Assembly: GCF_003337235.1 (NCBI RefSeq)
Contig: NZ_QPJC01000007.1
Span: 96,565-160,564, forward strand
Direction of reading: 5' to 3'
DNA length: 64,000 nt
Origin: Halopolyspora algeriensis
Lineage (GTDB): Bacteria; Actinomycetota; Actinomycetes; Mycobacteriales; Pseudonocardiaceae
Position numbers and translations under genes: made by a program. The notes under the pieces are model-generated. The model was not told the origin of the DNA. It made no database searches and worked only from the letters and a program-made list of their open reading frames with translations. Shown here piece by piece: positions 41,758 through 51,515 of this stretch; positions within the stretch are counted from its first letter, which is position 1; each line of letters opens with the position of its first letter.

Positions 41758-43343
41758 CGCTTCGGTGTCCAGTCCTCGACGTTCCACCACGGACCCCAGG
41801 TGGTGCCGTGAGTGTGCGGCTCCACGACCGGTTCGTAGCCGCTCCAGACGTCCGTGCGCATCACGTAGCTGTGGTCGGTGAAGGCCAGGTACACCAGTCC
41901 GGGATCGGCCACATAGGCCTGCTGGGCCCGCTTGTAGAACCGGGCACGCTCGGCCTCGTCGATGGCCTGTCTGCCGCCGTCGAGGGCCGCGTCCACCTCG
42001 GCGTTGCGGTATCGGGCGGGATTGTTGTACGTGCCGGTGCCGATCGCCGAGGAATGCAGGGTGGAATACATCTGCAGGTCCGGATCCAGGGGGTTGCCGT
42101 CACCCAGCACGATGGCGTCGGTGCCGATGCGCTCGGCCGCTGCCGTGCGGTCCACCCCGGCCAGGTGCACCTCGACACCGACGTTCGCCGCATCCGAGGC
42201 GAAGGCGCGGGCGAGCTGCTTGCGCAGGCTGTCGTCGGCGAAGTACATGAGCGTGAAACGAGCACGCCGGCCATCCCGGTGACGAATCCCGTCGGAAGCG
42301 GGCCGCCAGCCCGCCTCGTCCAGGATCCGCCGGGCCCGCTCCGGGTCGAAATCGAACCGTGCGGTGGGTTCGTGATAGTGCCCCATCGACTCCGGAATCG
42401 GCGTATGGGCGGGTTTGCCGTGGCCCCCCAGCAGGCCTCGGATCATGCCCTCGCGGTTGGCCGCGTGGTTCAACGCCGTCCGGATCGCGGGGTCTCCGGT
42501 GATCGGATGCCGGCTGGGCAGGGTGATGCTGCGGTGGTCGGCGGTGCGGTGGTGCACGGTGCGGTAGCCGTCCACGCCGAGCCGTTCGGACAGCAGCGGC
42601 GGCAGGACGGTGCCGTCGAACTCGCCTGCCTTGACCCGCTGGGCACGCGTGTTGTCGTCGGTGGCGAAAACCACCGTGATCGTGTCGATATCGGGCGCTC
42701 CGCCCCAGTGGTCCGGGTTGCCCTCCCAGATCATCTGCTCGCCCTGCCGCCATTCGACGAGCCGGTACGGGCCGGTGCCGACCGGCTGGGTGTTGAGCTC
42801 GGAGTCCGTCAGAGGAGCGGGGTCGGCCAGTTTCTCCCCAGGCACGATGCCCAGCACCATCTTGGCCGGCCACGGCGCGTAGGACATGTTCAGGTCGAAG
42901 CGCACGGTGTGCGCATCGATCGCCGTCACCCCGGCGAGCATCGCGTAGTCGGAGCTGATGGTGGAGGCATAGGCCGGATCGATCGCTGCCCGGTACGTGG
43001 CCACCACGTCGTCGGCGTCGAAGGGGGTGCCGTCGTGGAAGGTGACGTCGCGCCGCAGCCGGACCGTCCAGCTCTTCGCGTCCGGTGTGGACCGCGGCGG
43101 TTCGGCGGCCAGCGCGGGCAGCAGGGTTCCGTTGCCGTCGAAGGCCATCAGGCCGTCGTAGAACTTCGCGGCACCGGTGCGGGCATACCCCAGCAGGGGA
43201 TTGAGACTGTCGGGTTCGTAGCCGTCGGCGAGCAGCATCGAACCGGGGTCCTCGCCCCCGGTCCGGCCCGGTGCCGAGCAGCCTGCCCCGAGCAGTGTCA
43301 GCGTGGCCAGCGACGTGGTCATCAGCGTACGGCGGTTGATCAC
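41754..43343 (-). CDS. Family 5 extracellular solute-binding lipoprotein
   Basis: This 529-residue lipoprotein has a signal with twin arginines (NRRTLMTTSLATL) and lipobox cysteine in LGAGC, so Tat export followed by lipidation is possible. The mature part has SBP_bac_5 landmarks: PDSLNPLLGY, RLRRDVTFHDGTPFDADDVV, and PVGTGPYRLVEW. It should capture peptides, nickel chelates or a similar ligand for the DppBCDF-like importer encoded behind it. GTG 43343 begins just before the signal peptide; the longer open frame upstream is not signal-like. Substrate is not determinable. Confidence 0.9.
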   Translation of the reverse strand: MINRRTLMTTSLATLTLLGAGCSAPGRTGGEDPGSMLLADGYEPDSLNPLLGYARTGAAKFYDGLMAFDGNGTLLPALAAEPPRSTPDAKSWTVRLRRDVTFHDGTPFDADDVVATYRAAIDPAYASTISSDYAMLAGVTAIDAHTVRFDLNMSYAPWPAKMVLGIVPGEKLADPAPLTDSELNTQPVGTGPYRLVEWRQGEQMIWEGNPDHWGGAPDIDTITVVFATDDNTRAQRVKAGEFDGTVLPPLLSERLGVDGYRTVHHRTADHRSITLPSRHPITGDPAIRTALNHAANREGMIRGLLGGHGKPAHTPIPESMGHYHEPTARFDFDPERARRILDEAGWRPASDGIRHRDGRRARFTLMYFADDSLRKQLARAFASDAANVGVEVHLAGVDRTAAAERIGTDAIVLGDGNPLDPDLQMYSTLHSSAIGTGTYNNPARYRNAEVDAALDGGRQAIDEAERARFYKRAQQAYVADPGLVYLAFTDHSYVMRTDVWSGYEPVVEPHTHGTTWGPWWNVEDWTPKR

Positions 43344-43513
43344 GGGCCGAGCGTAGACACTGATGCAAGTTACTGGCAACAATTCCGGTGCCGGTGAGAT
43401 CTTTCCGACTCTCCGATGCGTTCGACCGCACGAGCGCTCTCGGGCAGGATGGCGCAGTGGCCGGAAAAACCGACGGGCACTTCCGGCCGACATGCCAGGA
43501 ACGGAGGACTCGC

Positions 43514-44305
43514 GTGCGGATCGCGCTGTGTCAGATCGTGTCGACCCCCGACCCGGAGACGAACCTGGAACTGGTCGCCGGTGGCATACGTCGGGCCGCC
43601 GAATCCGGTGCCGAGCTCGCGGTGTTCCCGGAAGCCACGATGGCCTGCTTCGGTGTGCCGCTCGGCCCGCTCGCCCAACCGCTGGACGGTCCCTGGGCCG
43701 GCGAGGTACGGAGGCTGGCCGCGGATGCCGGAGTCGCCGTCATCGCAGGCATGTTCACCCCCACCTCCGACGGGCGTGTCACGAACACGATGCTGGTCAC
43801 CGGACCGGAGCTCGACGCGCACTACGACAAGATCCACCTCTACGACGCTTTCGGGTTCGCCGAATCGCGCACCGTCGCGCCGGGCGAGCAGCCACTGACC
43901 GCCGACGTGGGCGGCACCACCATCGGCATCACGACCTGCTACGACATCCGCTTTCCGGGGTTGTACACGACCCTGGCCGAACGGGGAGCCGCGATCATCG
44001 TCACCCCGGCCTCCTGGGGCGCGGGCGCGGGCAAGCGCGAGCAGTGGGAACTGCTGGTGCGTGCTCGCGCGCTGGACTCGACGTCCTGGATCGTGGCCTG
44101 CGGGCAGGCCGACCCGCGCAGCATCGGCCGGGAGCCGAGCGGGAAGGCACCGACCGGGATCGGTTACAGCACCGTGGCCACTCCGCTCGGCCTGATCCAC
44201 GACCAGCTGGCCGACTCGCCCGATGTCCTCGTCGTCGATCTCGATCCGGAAGACGCCGAGCAGGCTCGCCGCACCCTGCCCGTACTGACCAATCGGCGAT
44301 TCTGA
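43514..44305 (+). CDS. Carbon-nitrogen hydrolase (Nit2-like)
   Basis: This 263-residue member of the nitrilase superfamily has the triad E40 (FPEA), K106 (DKIHLYD) and C142 (TTCYDIRFPGL). Family enzymes hydrolyse omega-amides or other C-N bonds. GTG 43514 follows GGAGG at a normal distance, and conservation starts there. It diverges from the ABC operon and converges on nadC with a 10-base gap. The Nit2-like sequence points to an omega-amidase or deaminated-glutathione amidase function, but substrate identity is inferred. Confidence 0.88.
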   Translation: MRIALCQIVSTPDPETNLELVAGGIRRAAESGAELAVFPEATMACFGVPLGPLAQPLDGPWAGEVRRLAADAGVAVIAGMFTPTSDGRVTNTMLVTGPELDAHYDKIHLYDAFGFAESRTVAPGEQPLTADVGGTTIGITTCYDIRFPGLYTTLAERGAAIIVTPASWGAGAGKREQWELLVRARALDSTSWIVACGQADPRSIGREPSGKAPTGIGYSTVATPLGLIHDQLADSPDVLVVDLDPEDAEQARRTLPVLTNRRF

Positions 44306-44315
44306 CCGAAGGCCG

Positions 44316-45203
44316 CTACATGTCCAGGCCCAGATCGAGGCCGGGCGCGGAATGGGTCAGCCCGCCGACGGCGAGATAGTGCACACCGGTCTCGGCGTAG
44401 GCGCGTGCCACGTCGAGGGACAGGCCTCCGGATGCCTCCAGCTCGGTCCGCGGGGCGATTTCCCCGGCACGCCGAACGGCCTCGGCGCACCCGTGTGGCG
44501 TGAAGTTGTCCAGCAGCACCAGCTCCGCATCCTCGGCGAGCACCTCCTCCAGCTCGTCCAAGGTGGACACCTCGACCTCGAGCGACAGGTTCGGAGCATG
44601 TTCCCGGCAGGCGCGCAGTGCCGCCGCGACCGAGCCCGCCGCGACCACGTGGTTGTCCTTGATGAGCATCGCGTCACCGAGGCCCATCCGGTGGTTGAGG
44701 CCACCGCCGCAGCGCACGGCGTATTTCTGCAGCAGACGCAATCCCGGCAGGGTTTTGCGGCTGTCCCGGATCCGGCATCCGGTCCCGTCCACGGCCGATA
44801 CCCACTCCGCGGTCGCCGTGGCGATTCCGGACAGGTGGCACAGCAGGTTCAACGCCGTCCGCTCGACGGTGAGCAATCCCCGCACGGGCGCCCGCAGCCG
44901 CAGTGCACACGCACCGGGTTGCACCCCGTCGCCGTCGGAACGCGCGAAGACGACCTCGTAGCCGTCGGTGCCGAGCACTTCGTCGAGGGCGAGCAGCACC
45001 ACCGGTAATCCGGCGAGCACGCCGCCGTGGCGGGCATTGAACGCGGCATCGGCGACGACCCCGGCGGGCACGGTCGCCTCCGTCGTCGCATCCGGGCCGT
45101 ATCGCAGGTCCTCGGCCAGGGCAGCACGCACCAGTGCCTGTGTCTCGGCGGGATCCAGGCCCGCTGTGGTCAGGTTGTCCACCGTCGTATCGGACAGCGT
45201 CAC
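44316..45203 (-). CDS. nadC: Quinolinate phosphoribosyltransferase
   Basis: NadC converts quinolinate and PRPP to nicotinate mononucleotide. The 295-residue enzyme has TERTALNLLCHLSGIAT-like sequence (VERTALNLL), the basic patch RDSRKTLPGLRLLQKYAVRCGG, and LIKDNH. GTG 45203 overlaps the nadB stop (GTGA) and has GGGGGAGAG upstream. Last gene of nadABC. Confidence 0.96.
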   Translation of the reverse strand: MTLSDTTVDNLTTAGLDPAETQALVRAALAEDLRYGPDATTEATVPAGVVADAAFNARHGGVLAGLPVVLLALDEVLGTDGYEVVFARSDGDGVQPGACALRLRAPVRGLLTVERTALNLLCHLSGIATATAEWVSAVDGTGCRIRDSRKTLPGLRLLQKYAVRCGGGLNHRMGLGDAMLIKDNHVVAAGSVAAALRACREHAPNLSLEVEVSTLDELEEVLAEDAELVLLDNFTPHGCAEAVRRAGEIAPRTELEASGGLSLDVARAYAETGVHYLAVGGLTHSAPGLDLGLDM

Positions 45204-46810
45204 GCCGCTCTCCCCCATTCCTCGGCGCCGGTGCGGATCAACCACCCGGACACGTCCAGGCGCAGCACGATACTGCGCTGCCAGCGTGCGTCATCGGGTT
45301 CCGGGAAGTCGGGACGGCGGTGGCACCCGCGTGATTCGGTACGGTCGCTCGCGGCAGCCAGCAGCGCCTGTGCCGTCAATGTCAGCGCCGAATCCTCCAC
45401 TGCCCGGCGCGTGGCGAGGGGGCGGACAACACCCGCTCGGTCCAGTTCCGCCGACGCGGTTGCCATCCCCTCGGCCGTCCGTCCGATACCGGCATACCGG
45501 CTCATCACCCGCTGCAGCAGATCGCGGTCGACGACCGCGGCAGCGGGCACGGCCCGGGCATCGGAACCGACCGGCGAACGCGTGACCGCGCCGCAGCGCA
45601 GATCCCGTGCCGCGGCCTCCGCGGCCCGGGCTCCGACGACCAGCCCCTCCAGCAGGCTGTTCGACGCCAGCCGGTTCGCACCGTGCAAACCGGTACAGGC
45701 GACCTCCCCGGCCGCATAGAGACCGGCGACCGAGGTCCTTCCGTCGACACCGGACACCACGCCGCCGCAGGAGTAGTGCGCTGCGCTCGTCACCGGGATC
45801 GGCTCGCGAACGGGGTCCACCCCGGCGTCCCGGCACGCCGCGTACACCGTCGGGAACCGCTCCGCGAAGCCGGCACCGAGGCCGGTGGCATCCAGGTGGA
45901 CGCAGTCGCTTCCGGTGTCGGCGATCCGCCGGTTGATGGCCGCCGAGACGACGTCGCGCGGGGCGAGATCGCCCAACGGGTGCTGTCCGGCCATCACCCG
46001 CCGTCCGTCGGCGTCGACCAGCACCGCTCCTTCGCCACGGATCGCCTCGGTGATCAGCGGGCGCCTTCCCCGCTCGCCCCCCGGTGTGTACAGCACGGTC
46101 GGGTGGAACTGGACGAATTCCAGATCGGCGACCGAGGCCCCCGCCCGCAACGCCAGTGCGATGCCGTCGGCCGTGGCCACGTCGGGATTGGTGGTCGCGC
46201 CGTAGAGCTGTCCGAGCCCACCGGTGGCCAGCAACACCGCCGGCGCGCGCACCACGCCCGACCGCCCCTCGGCATCGAGCACCAGCGCGCCGGCCAGAGC
46301 ACCGCTGTCCCCGTGCAGCAACTCCACCACGCAATGCCGCTCCAGTATCGGCACATCGCCGTCGGTGGCAGCAGTCACGAGTGTGCGCTGGACTTCGGCG
46401 CCGGTCGCATCCCCGCCGGCGTGGAGCACCCGGAAAGCACTGTGGCCGCCTTCCCGGGTACGCGCGAGGGCACCGTCGCAGCCGCCGTCGAAGCGTGCTC
46501 CGGCCGAGCGCAGGCGACCGACGGCGGCTGCGCCATCGGTGAGGATCTCGCGCACGGCTTCGCGCGAGCACAGGCCCGCGCCCGCGTCGAGCGTGTCCCG
46601 CACGTGCCGGTGGACACTGTCGCCTTCGTCGTGCTCGTCGGGCCGAACCACGGCGATGCCGCCCTGTGCCCAACCGGTGTTGCCGGCCGGAGCCGCGTCC
46701 TTGGTGATGACCAGCACTCGTAATCCCAGTTCACGAGCACGAAGCGCGGCCGTGAGCCCGGCGACTCCGGTACCGACGACCACCAGGTCGGCTGCGGCCT
46801 CCCAGCTCAT
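45200..46810 (-). CDS. nadB: L-aspartate oxidase
   Basis: NadB oxidises aspartate to iminoaspartate using FAD. The 536-residue flavoprotein has the dinucleotide fold [18 protein letters not shown] near residue 8, [10 protein letters not shown], the fumarate-reductase-like core [25 protein letters not shown] and [30 protein letters not shown] 46810 overlaps nadA by four bases. The C-terminal helical domain is complete. Confidence 0.96.
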   Translation of the reverse strand: MSWEAAADLVVVGTGVAGLTAALRARELGLRVLVITKDAAPAGNTGWAQGGIAVVRPDEHDEGDSVHRHVRDTLDAGAGLCSREAVREILTDGAAAVGRLRSAGARFDGGCDGALARTREGGHSAFRVLHAGGDATGAEVQRTLVTAATDGDVPILERHCVVELLHGDSGALAGALVLDAEGRSGVVRAPAVLLATGGLGQLYGATTNPDVATADGIALALRAGASVADLEFVQFHPTVLYTPGGERGRRPLITEAIRGEGAVLVDADGRRVMAGQHPLGDLAPRDVVSAAINRRIADTGSDCVHLDATGLGAGFAERFPTVYAACRDAGVDPVREPIPVTSAAHYSCGGVVSGVDGRTSVAGLYAAGEVACTGLHGANRLASNSLLEGLVVGARAAEAAARDLRCGAVTRSPVGSDARAVPAAAVVDRDLLQRVMSRYAGIGRTAEGMATASAELDRAGVVRPLATRRAVEDSALTLTAQALLAAASDRTESRGCHRRPDFPEPDDARWQRSIVLRLDVSGWLIRTGAEEWGRAA

Positions 46811-47889
46811 TCACCGCCTCCCGGACGGCCGATGGCCACCATCCGCTCGACCGCTCCGCGACCTCGCTCGGCGATCTCGGCGGGCACCTCGACCTCGTCG
46901 GCGCCCTCGCGCAGGCACCGCAGCAGCGCCGCCGGGGTGATCATCTTCATGTAGCGGCAGGAGGCCCGGTCGTTGACCGCCCGGAAGTCGATCTCCGGGG
47001 CGGCGCTGCGCAGTTGGTGCAACATCCCGACCTCGGTGGCCACCAGGACGGAATGAGGTCCCGTCTGCTGTGCCGCACTTTCCCGAGCCGCATCGAGCAT
47101 TCCCCCGGTGGAAAGGATCTTGACCCGCTCTTGTGGCAGGGTTCCGTCTCCGGCCAGATACAGCGCCGAGGTCGCGCACCCGCATTCCGGATGGATGAAC
47201 AGGTCCGCCTCCGGGTTCGCCGCGGCCCGGTCGGCCAGCTCGGGACCGTTGATTCCGGCGTGCACGTGGCACTCCCCGGCCCAGATGTGCAGGTTCTCGC
47301 GGCCGGTTTCGCGCTTGACATGTGCGCCGAGGAACTGGTCGGGGCAGAACAGCACGTCCTGGTCGGCGGGAATCGAGCGCACCACGTCCACCGCGTTGGA
47401 GGAAGTACAGCAGATGTCGGTCTCCGCCTTGACCTCGGCGGTCGTGTTCACATAGGACACGACAGTGGGCGCGGTCCCGCCCGCGTCGGTGAACGTGGCC
47501 TTCCAGTCGCGCAACTGCTCGGCGGTGATGGAGTCGGCCAGCGAGCATCCGGCCCGTTCATCGGGGATGAGCACCGTCTTGTCCGGGCTGAGGATCTTGG
47601 CGGTTTCGGCCATGAAGTGCACGCCGCAGAACACGATCGTGCTCGCCCGGCTCTCGGCGGCGATCCGGCTCAACGCCAGCGAGTCCCCGGTGTGGTCGGC
47701 GACGTCCTGGATCTCGGGAAGCTGGTAGTTGTGCGCGAGCAGTACGGCGTCGCGCTCCTCGGCCAGGCGCCGGATTTCCCTGGCCCACTCGGCGTCCGCC
47801 CGGACGCCGACGTAGCCCGCTTCGGTCCGCTCCACGGTGCCCGCCCGGGTGGCCGGGTCGTCGGTGGTGGCGGCAGCTCTGGCGGCCAT
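46807..47889 (-). CDS. nadA: Quinolinate synthase
   Basis: NadA condenses iminoaspartate with dihydroxyacetone phosphate and carries a [4Fe-4S] cluster. The 360-residue protein has [21 protein letters not shown], and cysteine-bearing segments [29 protein letters not shown] and HPECGC. I chose ATG 47889, preceded by AAGGAGGAC; upstream the frame is not NadA-like. It is first in nadABC and diverges from nrtR across a palindromic operator. Confidence 0.96.
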   Translation of the reverse strand: MAARAAATTDDPATRAGTVERTEAGYVGVRADAEWAREIRRLAEERDAVLLAHNYQLPEIQDVADHTGDSLALSRIAAESRASTIVFCGVHFMAETAKILSPDKTVLIPDERAGCSLADSITAEQLRDWKATFTDAGGTAPTVVSYVNTTAEVKAETDICCTSSNAVDVVRSIPADQDVLFCPDQFLGAHVKRETGRENLHIWAGECHVHAGINGPELADRAAANPEADLFIHPECGCATSALYLAGDGTLPQERVKILSTGGMLDAARESAAQQTGPHSVLVATEVGMLHQLRSAAPEIDFRAVNDRASCRYMKMITPAALLRCLREGADEVEVPAEIAERGRGAVERMVAIGRPGGGE

Positions 47890-47949
47890 CTTGTCCTCCT
47901 TCACCGGACCTCGCCAACCGGGTGCCGGCACGGTCCGATTCACCCGGCT

Positions 47950-47965
47950 CGCCCCGAGCGGGGCG
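47950..47965. other. GC-rich hairpin in the nadA leader
   Basis: CGCCCCG and CGGGGCG form a perfect 7-bp stem with a two-base loop, 61 bases before the nadA start. It may fold in the nadA 5' leader. I see no paired antiterminator, so attenuation is not supported. Confidence 0.4.
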
Positions 47966-48004
47966 CATTCCCGGGAGGTTTTCCTGTTGGTTTTCGTTCG
48001 GCTG

Positions 48005-48027
48005 GTTTTCGCCTTAGAATCGAAAAC
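48005..48027. promoter_or_regulatory. Probable NrtR operator and nrtR promoter
   Basis: GTTTTCG at 48005-48011 and CGAAAAC at 48021-48027 form a palindrome ending at the base before the nrtR start. TAGAAT at 48015-48020 fits an actinobacterial -10 element and would give a transcript beginning at or near the GTG, so nrtR mRNA may be leaderless. Two further GGTTTTCG-like copies lie at about 47989 and 48004. Binding here would block both nrtR and nadABC. Confidence 0.65.
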
Positions 48028-48783
48028 GTGGGTCATCCTAACACGGGCCCCGGCACCGACCACTGCGATGCCGGTCACGAAGTCCTCGCGAGCGTGCTGC
48101 AGATCCGCAACGACCAGCTTCAGGTGTTGCTGTGGCAGCGGGCCCAGCAGCCACACCTGCACCGCTGGGCACTTCCCGGTGGCAGGCTCGCCGCCACCGA
48201 GGACGTCGAGGCCTCGATCCGGCGTCAGCTCGCCGAGAAGGTCGACGTCCGGGAACTGACCCACGTCGAGCAGCTCTCCGTGTTCAGTGCTCCCGACCGC
48301 GTTCCCGGGCGACGGATCGTGGCCACCGCATTCCTCGGCCTCGTTCCCTCCAACTCCGACCCGGAACTTCCACCGGACGCTCGATGGCACCCGATCCGGC
48401 GATTGCCTGCGACGGCTTTCGATCACGAGTCGATCGTGTTCGTCGCACGGGACCGCCTGCGCGCCAAGCTGTCCTACACCAACATCGGGTTCGCTCTGGC
48501 CCCCGACGAATTCACCGTCTCCGAGCTGCGCAGCATCTACTCCGCGGCCCTGGACTACCGGGTGGCGGCCACCAACCTGCAGCGAGTGCTCTCCCGGCGC
48601 GGCGTTCTCGAAGCCACCGGCCGCACGATGTCCGCCGGCCCCAGCGGGGGCCGACCACCCGCACTGTTCCGGTTCACCTCCCGGGACCTGCAGATCACCG
48701 ACCCGTTCGCGGTATTGCGGCCACCACCACGCCGATCTCCCGGTGGCCAGGACGCGGTGCCCCCACGTAGCGTGGACGCGTGA
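48028..48783 (+). CDS. nrtR: NrtR-family NAD-biosynthesis repressor
   Basis: This 251-residue protein joins an N-terminal Nudix-like domain ([21 protein letters not shown] near residue 38) to a C-terminal winged helix ([31 protein letters not shown]). The Nudix box is degenerate, the RE..EE residues being lost, as in regulators that bind ADP-ribose-type ligands without hydrolysing them. Its position divergent from nadABC with a palindrome between is the classic NrtR arrangement. GTG 48028 follows the palindrome with no ribosome-binding site, suggesting a leaderless message. Confidence 0.9.
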   Translation: MGHPNTGPGTDHCDAGHEVLASVLQIRNDQLQVLLWQRAQQPHLHRWALPGGRLAATEDVEASIRRQLAEKVDVRELTHVEQLSVFSAPDRVPGRRIVATAFLGLVPSNSDPELPPDARWHPIRRLPATAFDHESIVFVARDRLRAKLSYTNIGFALAPDEFTVSELRSIYSAALDYRVAATNLQRVLSRRGVLEATGRTMSAGPSGGRPPALFRFTSRDLQITDPFAVLRPPPRRSPGGQDAVPPRSVDA

Positions 48784-49457
48784 TTGCCACGATCCCACTG
48801 TTTCCGCTGGGTACGGTTCTGTTGCCCGGTAGTGAGCTGTCGCTGCACATTTTCGAGCCACGATATCGCCGGCTCGTTGTCGACCTCGCCAAAGAGGTGG
48901 TCCCCGACCGCCGGTTCGGCGTGGTCGGTATCAAACAGGGCTGGGAAGTCGGTCCGGACAATGTCGAGTCCCTGTACGAGGTCGGGTGCTCGGTCCTGCT
49001 GGGCGAGATGCAGCAGCTCCCCGAAGGGCGCTACGACATCACCGGCACGGGTGAGCACCGTTTCCGGTTGCTGGAGATCGACACCGAGGCCGCGCCGTAT
49101 CTGATGGCCCGGGTCGAGTGGCTCCCCGACACCGAACCCGAGCAGAACTCCGAGCGCCTCCGCGACCGGCTCGCCGCCTCCGCCCGCGCGGCGCACGAGC
49201 GCTATCACAGCACCGGCCTGCACGGCGAGAAGCGCGAGGAACTGCCCGAAGCCGGTATCGACGAGCTGGCCCACGTCCTGGCCGAGGACTGCGTGCTCAG
49301 CAACGACGATCGGCAGAGCCTGCTCGCCGAAACCGATCCCCTGGCGCGGCTGCGGATGGTACGCACGTTCCTCCTGCGGGAAGCCGAGTTCCTGCGGGAA
49401 CTGCGGGCGATTCCCGCCCCGCTGGCCGAGTTCGCCCAGCACGCGGGTACCAACTGA
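48780..49457 (+). CDS. Lon N-terminal-domain (PUA-like) protein
   Basis: This 225-residue protein is a stand-alone Lon substrate-binding domain: [29 protein letters not shown] at the start, GVVGI, then [23 protein letters not shown]. It lacks the AAA and protease domains. Its GTG overlaps the nrtR stop in a GTGA junction, so the two are co-translated. Function is unknown; similar proteins act as substrate adaptors, as in CRBN-like folds, but that is family-level inference. Confidence 0.85.
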   Translation: MIATIPLFPLGTVLLPGSELSLHIFEPRYRRLVVDLAKEVVPDRRFGVVGIKQGWEVGPDNVESLYEVGCSVLLGEMQQLPEGRYDITGTGEHRFRLLEIDTEAAPYLMARVEWLPDTEPEQNSERLRDRLAASARAAHERYHSTGLHGEKREELPEAGIDELAHVLAEDCVLSNDDRQSLLAETDPLARLRMVRTFLLREAEFLRELRAIPAPLAEFAQHAGTN

Positions 49458-49515
49458 CGGCCCGAGCAGGACCCGCGCGACCGGGTCCGTGATCGCACCG
49501 TCACTGGTTACGATC

Positions 49516-50583
49516 ATGGCCATGTCGTCACCTGGAGGCCCCGGCTGGGATGGGTACCGTCACGGACCCGGCCAGTACGTCGACCCGGTCACCGGGCAGC
49601 CGCCCGAGCGGAACGCATCGAGCGGCCACGGTCCCGGCCCCGCCGATCAGGGCCACCCCCGGGGACCTTCTCCCTGGGGATCGCCCGGTACGCAACAGGA
49701 CTTCGGGGGGTACGAGCGGGCCCGGCCGCAGCAGCCGTCCCCCGGCATCGTCACCGGCTACCCGCCGCCCGAACCGCCACGCAGGAACCGGACACCGTGG
49801 ACGGCGGGAATTGCCGCCGCGGCGACCGCGGTCCTCGCCATCGTCACGACCGTGGTCCTGACCGGCGGTAGCGATTCCGGGAACAGCGCCCCCGCGAACC
49901 TGGCGGCTCCGGCGCCTTCGGAGGCCGAGAACCCCGCCGGTCGACCGTCGAGTTCGGCACCGACCACGACGGACCACACCACGCCTGCGCCCACCACCGA
50001 GGACATGCGCCATCCGGTCATCCCCGTGGTGGCCGGATGGCAGGGCATGGCCCTGCCCGAATTCGACATCGCCTATGACATCCCGCCTGGCTGGGAACCC
50101 GAGACCGGATCGATCAGCGGTTTCGAGACCGACTCCGGACGACGGGTGACCATGAGCGGCTACTCCTCCTACAAGCGGGACTTCTGCACCGAAGCGGACC
50201 TGTCGTTCCGGGCCCGGGTGGGGCTGACCGGCACGGATGAGAAGAACCCGGTCGTGGCCGCCGAAAAGAGCTTCCGCGAGTGGGCACGGCTGGGTTGGGG
50301 AACCAATACGGGCGCCCTTCCCCCGGTCTCGATGAACCCGGTGAAGTCGGTGAAGATCCACCGGGACCGGATCGACGCGAAGCTCGTCTCGGGCACCATC
50401 ACCCCGGCCGATCCGGGTCCGTGCAGCCCGCCCAGCGTGTTCGTCAGCATCCTGGCGATCGCGGGAAACGGCGACCACAGCGCCGCATTGATGATCGGTA
50501 TCGCCGACCAGGACGTGCCCGGTGCCGTCCCGCCCGCCGATATCAACCGCAGCCTCACGTCCGTGCGCTGGCTTCCGAACTGA
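49516..50583 (+). CDS. Proline-rich single-pass membrane protein
   Basis: This 355-residue protein has an N-terminal Gly/Pro/Gln-rich cytoplasmic part (about 90 residues), one hydrophobic helix (TPWTAGIAAAATAVLAIVTTVVLTGG) and a Ser/Thr/Pro linker. The extracellular domain of about 200 residues contains two or three cysteines. The layout is common for actinobacterial surface proteins of unknown function. I chose ATG 49516; an ATG six bases later also fits. No enzyme motif is visible. Confidence 0.7.
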   Translation: MAMSSPGGPGWDGYRHGPGQYVDPVTGQPPERNASSGHGPGPADQGHPRGPSPWGSPGTQQDFGGYERARPQQPSPGIVTGYPPPEPPRRNRTPWTAGIAAAATAVLAIVTTVVLTGGSDSGNSAPANLAAPAPSEAENPAGRPSSSAPTTTDHTTPAPTTEDMRHPVIPVVAGWQGMALPEFDIAYDIPPGWEPETGSISGFETDSGRRVTMSGYSSYKRDFCTEADLSFRARVGLTGTDEKNPVVAAEKSFREWARLGWGTNTGALPPVSMNPVKSVKIHRDRIDAKLVSGTITPADPGPCSPPSVFVSILAIAGNGDHSAALMIGIADQDVPGAVPPADINRSLTSVRWLPN

Positions 50584-50665
50584 GCGACCGCACGGAATCC
50601 GATGGTACTCGCCGGAACACCGCTGCTGTCCGTGGCGTTTCGCGCGAGGTCACGGGCGGCCGGGC

Positions 50666-51286
50666 TCAGTGCGGGCGGCGGCCGAGGTCGTCGAGACCGT
50701 TCCAGGAGGTGGCAAGCCCGTAGACCAGTGCTGCCGCCAGCGGCTGGCACACCACCGCGACGAGATCGTTCAGTCTCGGTGCCACCACAACGACATCGCC
50801 GACCTGCGGCGCCCGCGGCGCCGGGTAGGCACCGGCCGCGAAAGCAGTGCCCAGCCGCATGCCCAGCCACGCAGCCACCAGGGAACCGAGCACCGCCCCG
50901 AGCAGCATCACCGGCCCTCGATACCTGCGCACCATCCACAGCGCAGCCCCGGTGAGCACCCCGGTGGCCGAACTCAACAGCAGAAAGATCGCCAAGGCAT
51001 CGAAGCGGTGATAGCTCTCCACCAGCACCGGTACCCACTCGCCACTGCTGGTGACCAGCCTGTCCTGGGGTGGAGCCAGGCGAGACCACAGCCAGCCCAG
51101 TGGCACACCGAGCAGGGACACCAGCGCAGGCACCGCGAGTCCGGGCAACAGATTCTCCTTGGCCATCACCCGAGAAGTCTGGATCCGCGGCGACGAGACC
51201 GCATCGGGATGGTTTCGCCCCTCCGCGGACGGCACTCGCATCGGGACCGCACTCGTACCGTGCGCTTCGACCGGTCCTCGCGGCAC
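50666..51286 (-). CDS. DUF2567-like membrane protein
   Basis: This 206-residue protein has about four hydrophobic segments (LPGLAVPALVSLLGVPLGWLW, FLLLSSATGVLTGAALWMV, LLGAVLGSLVAAWLGM, and a C-terminal one) and a basic N-terminus. I chose the GTG at 51286 because AGGAGG lies seven bases upstream. It resembles actinobacterial DUF2567 proteins, whose role is unknown. It diverges from aftA across about 230 bases. Confidence 0.7.
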   Translation of the reverse strand: MPRGPVEAHGTSAVPMRVPSAEGRNHPDAVSSPRIQTSRVMAKENLLPGLAVPALVSLLGVPLGWLWSRLAPPQDRLVTSSGEWVPVLVESYHRFDALAIFLLLSSATGVLTGAALWMVRRYRGPVMLLGAVLGSLVAAWLGMRLGTAFAAGAYPAPRAPQVGDVVVVAPRLNDLVAVVCQPLAAALVYGLATSWNGLDDLGRRPH

Positions 51287-51515
51287 CCGTGACCTCCTGC
51301 GTGCTCGGACGGCTTTTCCGCCGAGCACCCTAGCTGCCCGCGCCCGGAGAAGGTGGGCGCGGCGGGCTTTCGGTTACCGCTCCTCGGCGGGTGCGAGCGA
51401 TCTCCCGTACCACTGCAGCAGCGGTGGCCGTATCACCTCGGCGTGTGAGGCCCGAGTCGCCGTCGACTATTCTGCGCGAGCCGGAATTGTCACCCACCGT
51501 CGAAGGACAGGCCAA

